In this document: positions 7,059 through 7,823 of the stretch, one piece after another
How the letters are laid out: each line of letters opens with the position of its first letter
Numbering within the stretch: the stretch's first letter is position 1
Origin: an uncultured Caulobacteraceae bacterium
GTDB lineage: Bacteria; Pseudomonadota; Alphaproteobacteria; Caulobacterales; Caulobacteraceae
Reading direction: 5' to 3'
DNA: 7,823 nucleotides
Assembly (NCBI GenBank): GCA_903884915.1
Contig: CAISGS010000389.1
Location: forward strand, 1 to 7,823
Translations under genes and position numbers: made by a program
Notes under the pieces: model-generated
What the model was told of the DNA's origin: nothing
Seen by the model: the letters and a program-made list of their open reading frames with translations, nothing else
The model's database searches: none

Positions 7059-7097
7059 AAGCCCTCAATCTCCTCATTCGAACCCGCATCTGCAGGA

Positions 7098-7481
7098 TCA
7101 GTCTTCGTCGTCATCCTCATCCCCAAGCAGCGGTTCATCCGGCCCAGGAGCGATCGATGTCTTATTTCCCATGCGTCCAGCGGTGCGGACGACCATGAAA
7201 GCCGAAAGTCCCGTGCCGATCAGCATCCCGCCGATCAGGCCCCAAGGGCTTATATGTAACAGTTGGTCGAGCAACCAGCCGAAGCCTAGCCCTCCCAGAA
7301 TTCCGCCGATCAAATCGGCCAAGACACGATAGCCATCGTGGCTCTGTTCCGCCCCGTGGTCCTTGGTCTTGCGCGCGCGGGAGGCCTCAAAGGCCCCGAT
7401 CCGGTCGTCAAGACGGCGAAGGGCCTCTTGGTTGGGTGCCGTTCGCGTCACTTCAGGGTCAAGATCGTCCGACTGCGGCAT
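7098..7481 (-). CDS. atpI: AtpI-type F0F1 ATP synthase accessory membrane protein
   Basis: 127 residues. It has a polar charged N-terminus with a short helical stretch (about 18-40), then two membrane segments: YRVLADLIGGILGGLGFGWL (51-70) and about 80-98 (WGLIGGMLIGTGLSAFMVV). The Gly-rich paired helices and the D-x-L-L-x-x-x-P-W-G-L connector (72-82) fit the AtpI / ATPase_gene1 family. Members are implicated in c-ring assembly or Mg2+/Ca2+ handling, with the exact role unsettled. The C-terminus ends in an acidic run, DEDDDED. It is first in the operon, as usual. The ATG at 7481 has only a distant GGGGA about 15 nt upstream, so initiation may be inefficient, fitting an accessory role. The leader from the proposed promoter would be about 55 nt. 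Confidence 0.9.
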   Translation of the reverse strand: MPQSDDLDPEVTRTAPNQEALRRLDDRIGAFEASRARKTKDHGAEQSHDGYRVLADLIGGILGGLGFGWLLDQLLHISPWGLIGGMLIGTGLSAFMVVRTAGRMGNKTSIAPGPDEPLLGDEDDDED

Positions 7482-7542
7482 GTGCTGCGCTGGCGTCCCC
7501 GATCATGAAGCCGTGCGGATACCCGGTTTGATCGAGCCGGAA

Positions 7543-7569
7543 CCTATAGATCAGGCGGCCATTGGTCAA
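7543..7569 (-). promoter_or_regulatory. Probable housekeeping promoter of the atpIBEF'F operon
   Basis: On the minus strand TTGACC (plus 7564-7569) is followed, 13 nt on, by TCTATAGG (plus 7543-7550). This resembles the Caulobacter housekeeping pattern TTGACGS, 10-14 nt, GCTANAWC, matching the CTANA core. It also gives a partial E. coli-type -10 (TATAGG) at 15-nt spacing. It sits about 60 nt before the atpI ATG, with no other candidate nearby. Confidence 0.55.
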
Positions 7570-7686
7570 GATTGGCTGGAAAGGTTTTAGTTCATTGTAT
7601 TTGTTAGGTTAATTTTGGTGATTAGGGGTGTTTGCGGGGATGGCCGCGAGTCGGTGGCAAATTGGGTGATTTTGGGGCGCTAAAAC

Positions 7687-7796
7687 AAGGCCCCCTTCGG
7701 CCCTTCGGGCCACTTCCCCCAGAAGGGGAAGATCCTCTACAGCGAAATCTTCCTCCTTTGGGGGAAGTACCGGCGCAGCCGGGGTAGGGGGTCTTT
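7687..7796. repeat. Inverted pair of REP-like palindromic units (BIME-like element)
   Basis: Two related units of about 47 and 50 nt face each other around a 13-nt centre (7734-7746). The left unit spans 7687-7733 and the right 7747-7796. The inner arms (7713-7733 and 7747-7767) are complementary at 18 of 21 positions. Each unit also folds on its own: GGCCC-TTC-GGGCC (7699-7711) and CTTCCCC with GGGGAAG (7713-7731) on the left; CTTCCTCC with GGGGGAAG (7749-7767) and CCGGC-GCA-GCCGG (7770-7782) on the right. The outer ends (AAGGCCCCCT against AGGGGGTCTTT) are similar in inverted sense too. This is the architecture of dispersed extragenic palindromes; other genomic copies cannot be seen here. 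Confidence 0.75.
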
Positions 7797-7801
7797 CACT
7801 T

Positions 7802-7823
7802 AGAAAAAACAAGAAAGGCCCTC
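7802..7823 (-). terminator. Possible 3' part of a terminator for a gene beyond the window
   Basis: On the minus strand the window opens with GAGGGCC followed by TTTCTTGTTTTTTC. A GC-rich arm running into a U-tract is what the second half of an intrinsic terminator looks like. The matching first arm would be outside the window, so this cannot be confirmed. Confidence 0.3.

Larger units (their letters stand above)
7482..7823. other. Intergenic region upstream of atpI, no gene
   Basis: A 342-nt stretch with no convincing coding region. In order it holds the atpI leader and promoter (to 7569), a T/G-rich stretch (about 7575-7680) with one GANTC site at 7648-7652 and nothing else recognised, an inverted pair of palindromic units (7687-7796) and an A-rich edge (7802-7823). 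A 67-codon minus-strand frame (7609-7812) is produced by the palindromic element; its Pro/Glu-rich translation looks like repeat-derived sequence rather than a protein. Confidence 0.75.

Noticed and set aside
6498..7259. 253-codon plus-strand frame opposite atpB and atpI
   Set aside because: It spans two well-identified genes and their gap; its composition (rich in D, H, Q, E, N) is the mirror of hydrophobic codons.
7609..7812. A 67-codon minus-strand frame upstream of atpI
   Set aside because: It runs through the palindromic element; the Pro- and Glu-rich translation is what the repeat encodes by chance, and the frame has no family resemblance.
1..7823. tRNA, rRNA, CRISPR arrays, insertion sequences or phage genes
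   Set aside because: No cloverleaf-like genes, regular spacer repeats, transposase frames or phage-type proteins seen; apart from the palindromic element this is core chromosome.

Overview
The window comes from an alphaproteobacterium. The evidence is a five-gene F0 ATP synthase cluster in the order atpI-atpB-atpE-atpF'-atpF with two divergent b-type subunits and no F1 genes after it, and a glycine decarboxylase split into two genes. The order Caulobacterales is a reasonable inference: the CcrM methylation motif GANTC is rare (seven sites by eye in 7.8 kb), and over half of those sites lie between genes. A promoter of Caulobacter type also sits upstream of atpI. The genus cannot be fixed from this sequence alone.

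Layout. Positions 1-3730 (+) hold the glycine cleavage operon: the 3' end of gcvT, then complete gcvH, gcvPA and gcvPB, packed with gaps of 19, 38 and 1 nt. Positions 3861-4838 (+) hold two tandem paralogous small two-helix membrane proteins of PGPGW type, of unknown function. They converge on a strong hairpin terminator at 4852-4892. Positions 4921-7481 (-) hold the F0 operon, transcribed from a probable promoter at 7543-7569. Positions 7482-7823 are noncoding: the atp promoter, an AT-richer stretch, an inverted pair of REP-like palindromic units (7687-7796), and at the edge what looks like the tail of a terminator for a gene outside the window.

Function. GcvT, GcvH and GcvPA/PB (with the L protein, not present here) oxidise glycine to CO2, ammonia and methylene-tetrahydrofolate. 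The F0 genes build the proton channel, rotor ring and peripheral stalk of ATP synthase, and AtpI is an assembly or accessory factor. The F1 genes are not downstream of atpF, where the operon terminates; in alphaproteobacteria they normally form a separate operon. The two membrane proteins have no evident link to either pathway.

No strong case for a new multi-gene system is visible; this is mainly core metabolism. The most interesting parts are the duplicated PGPGW pair with a shared upstream hairpin, the atpB-atpE leader, and the BIME-like inverted repeat.
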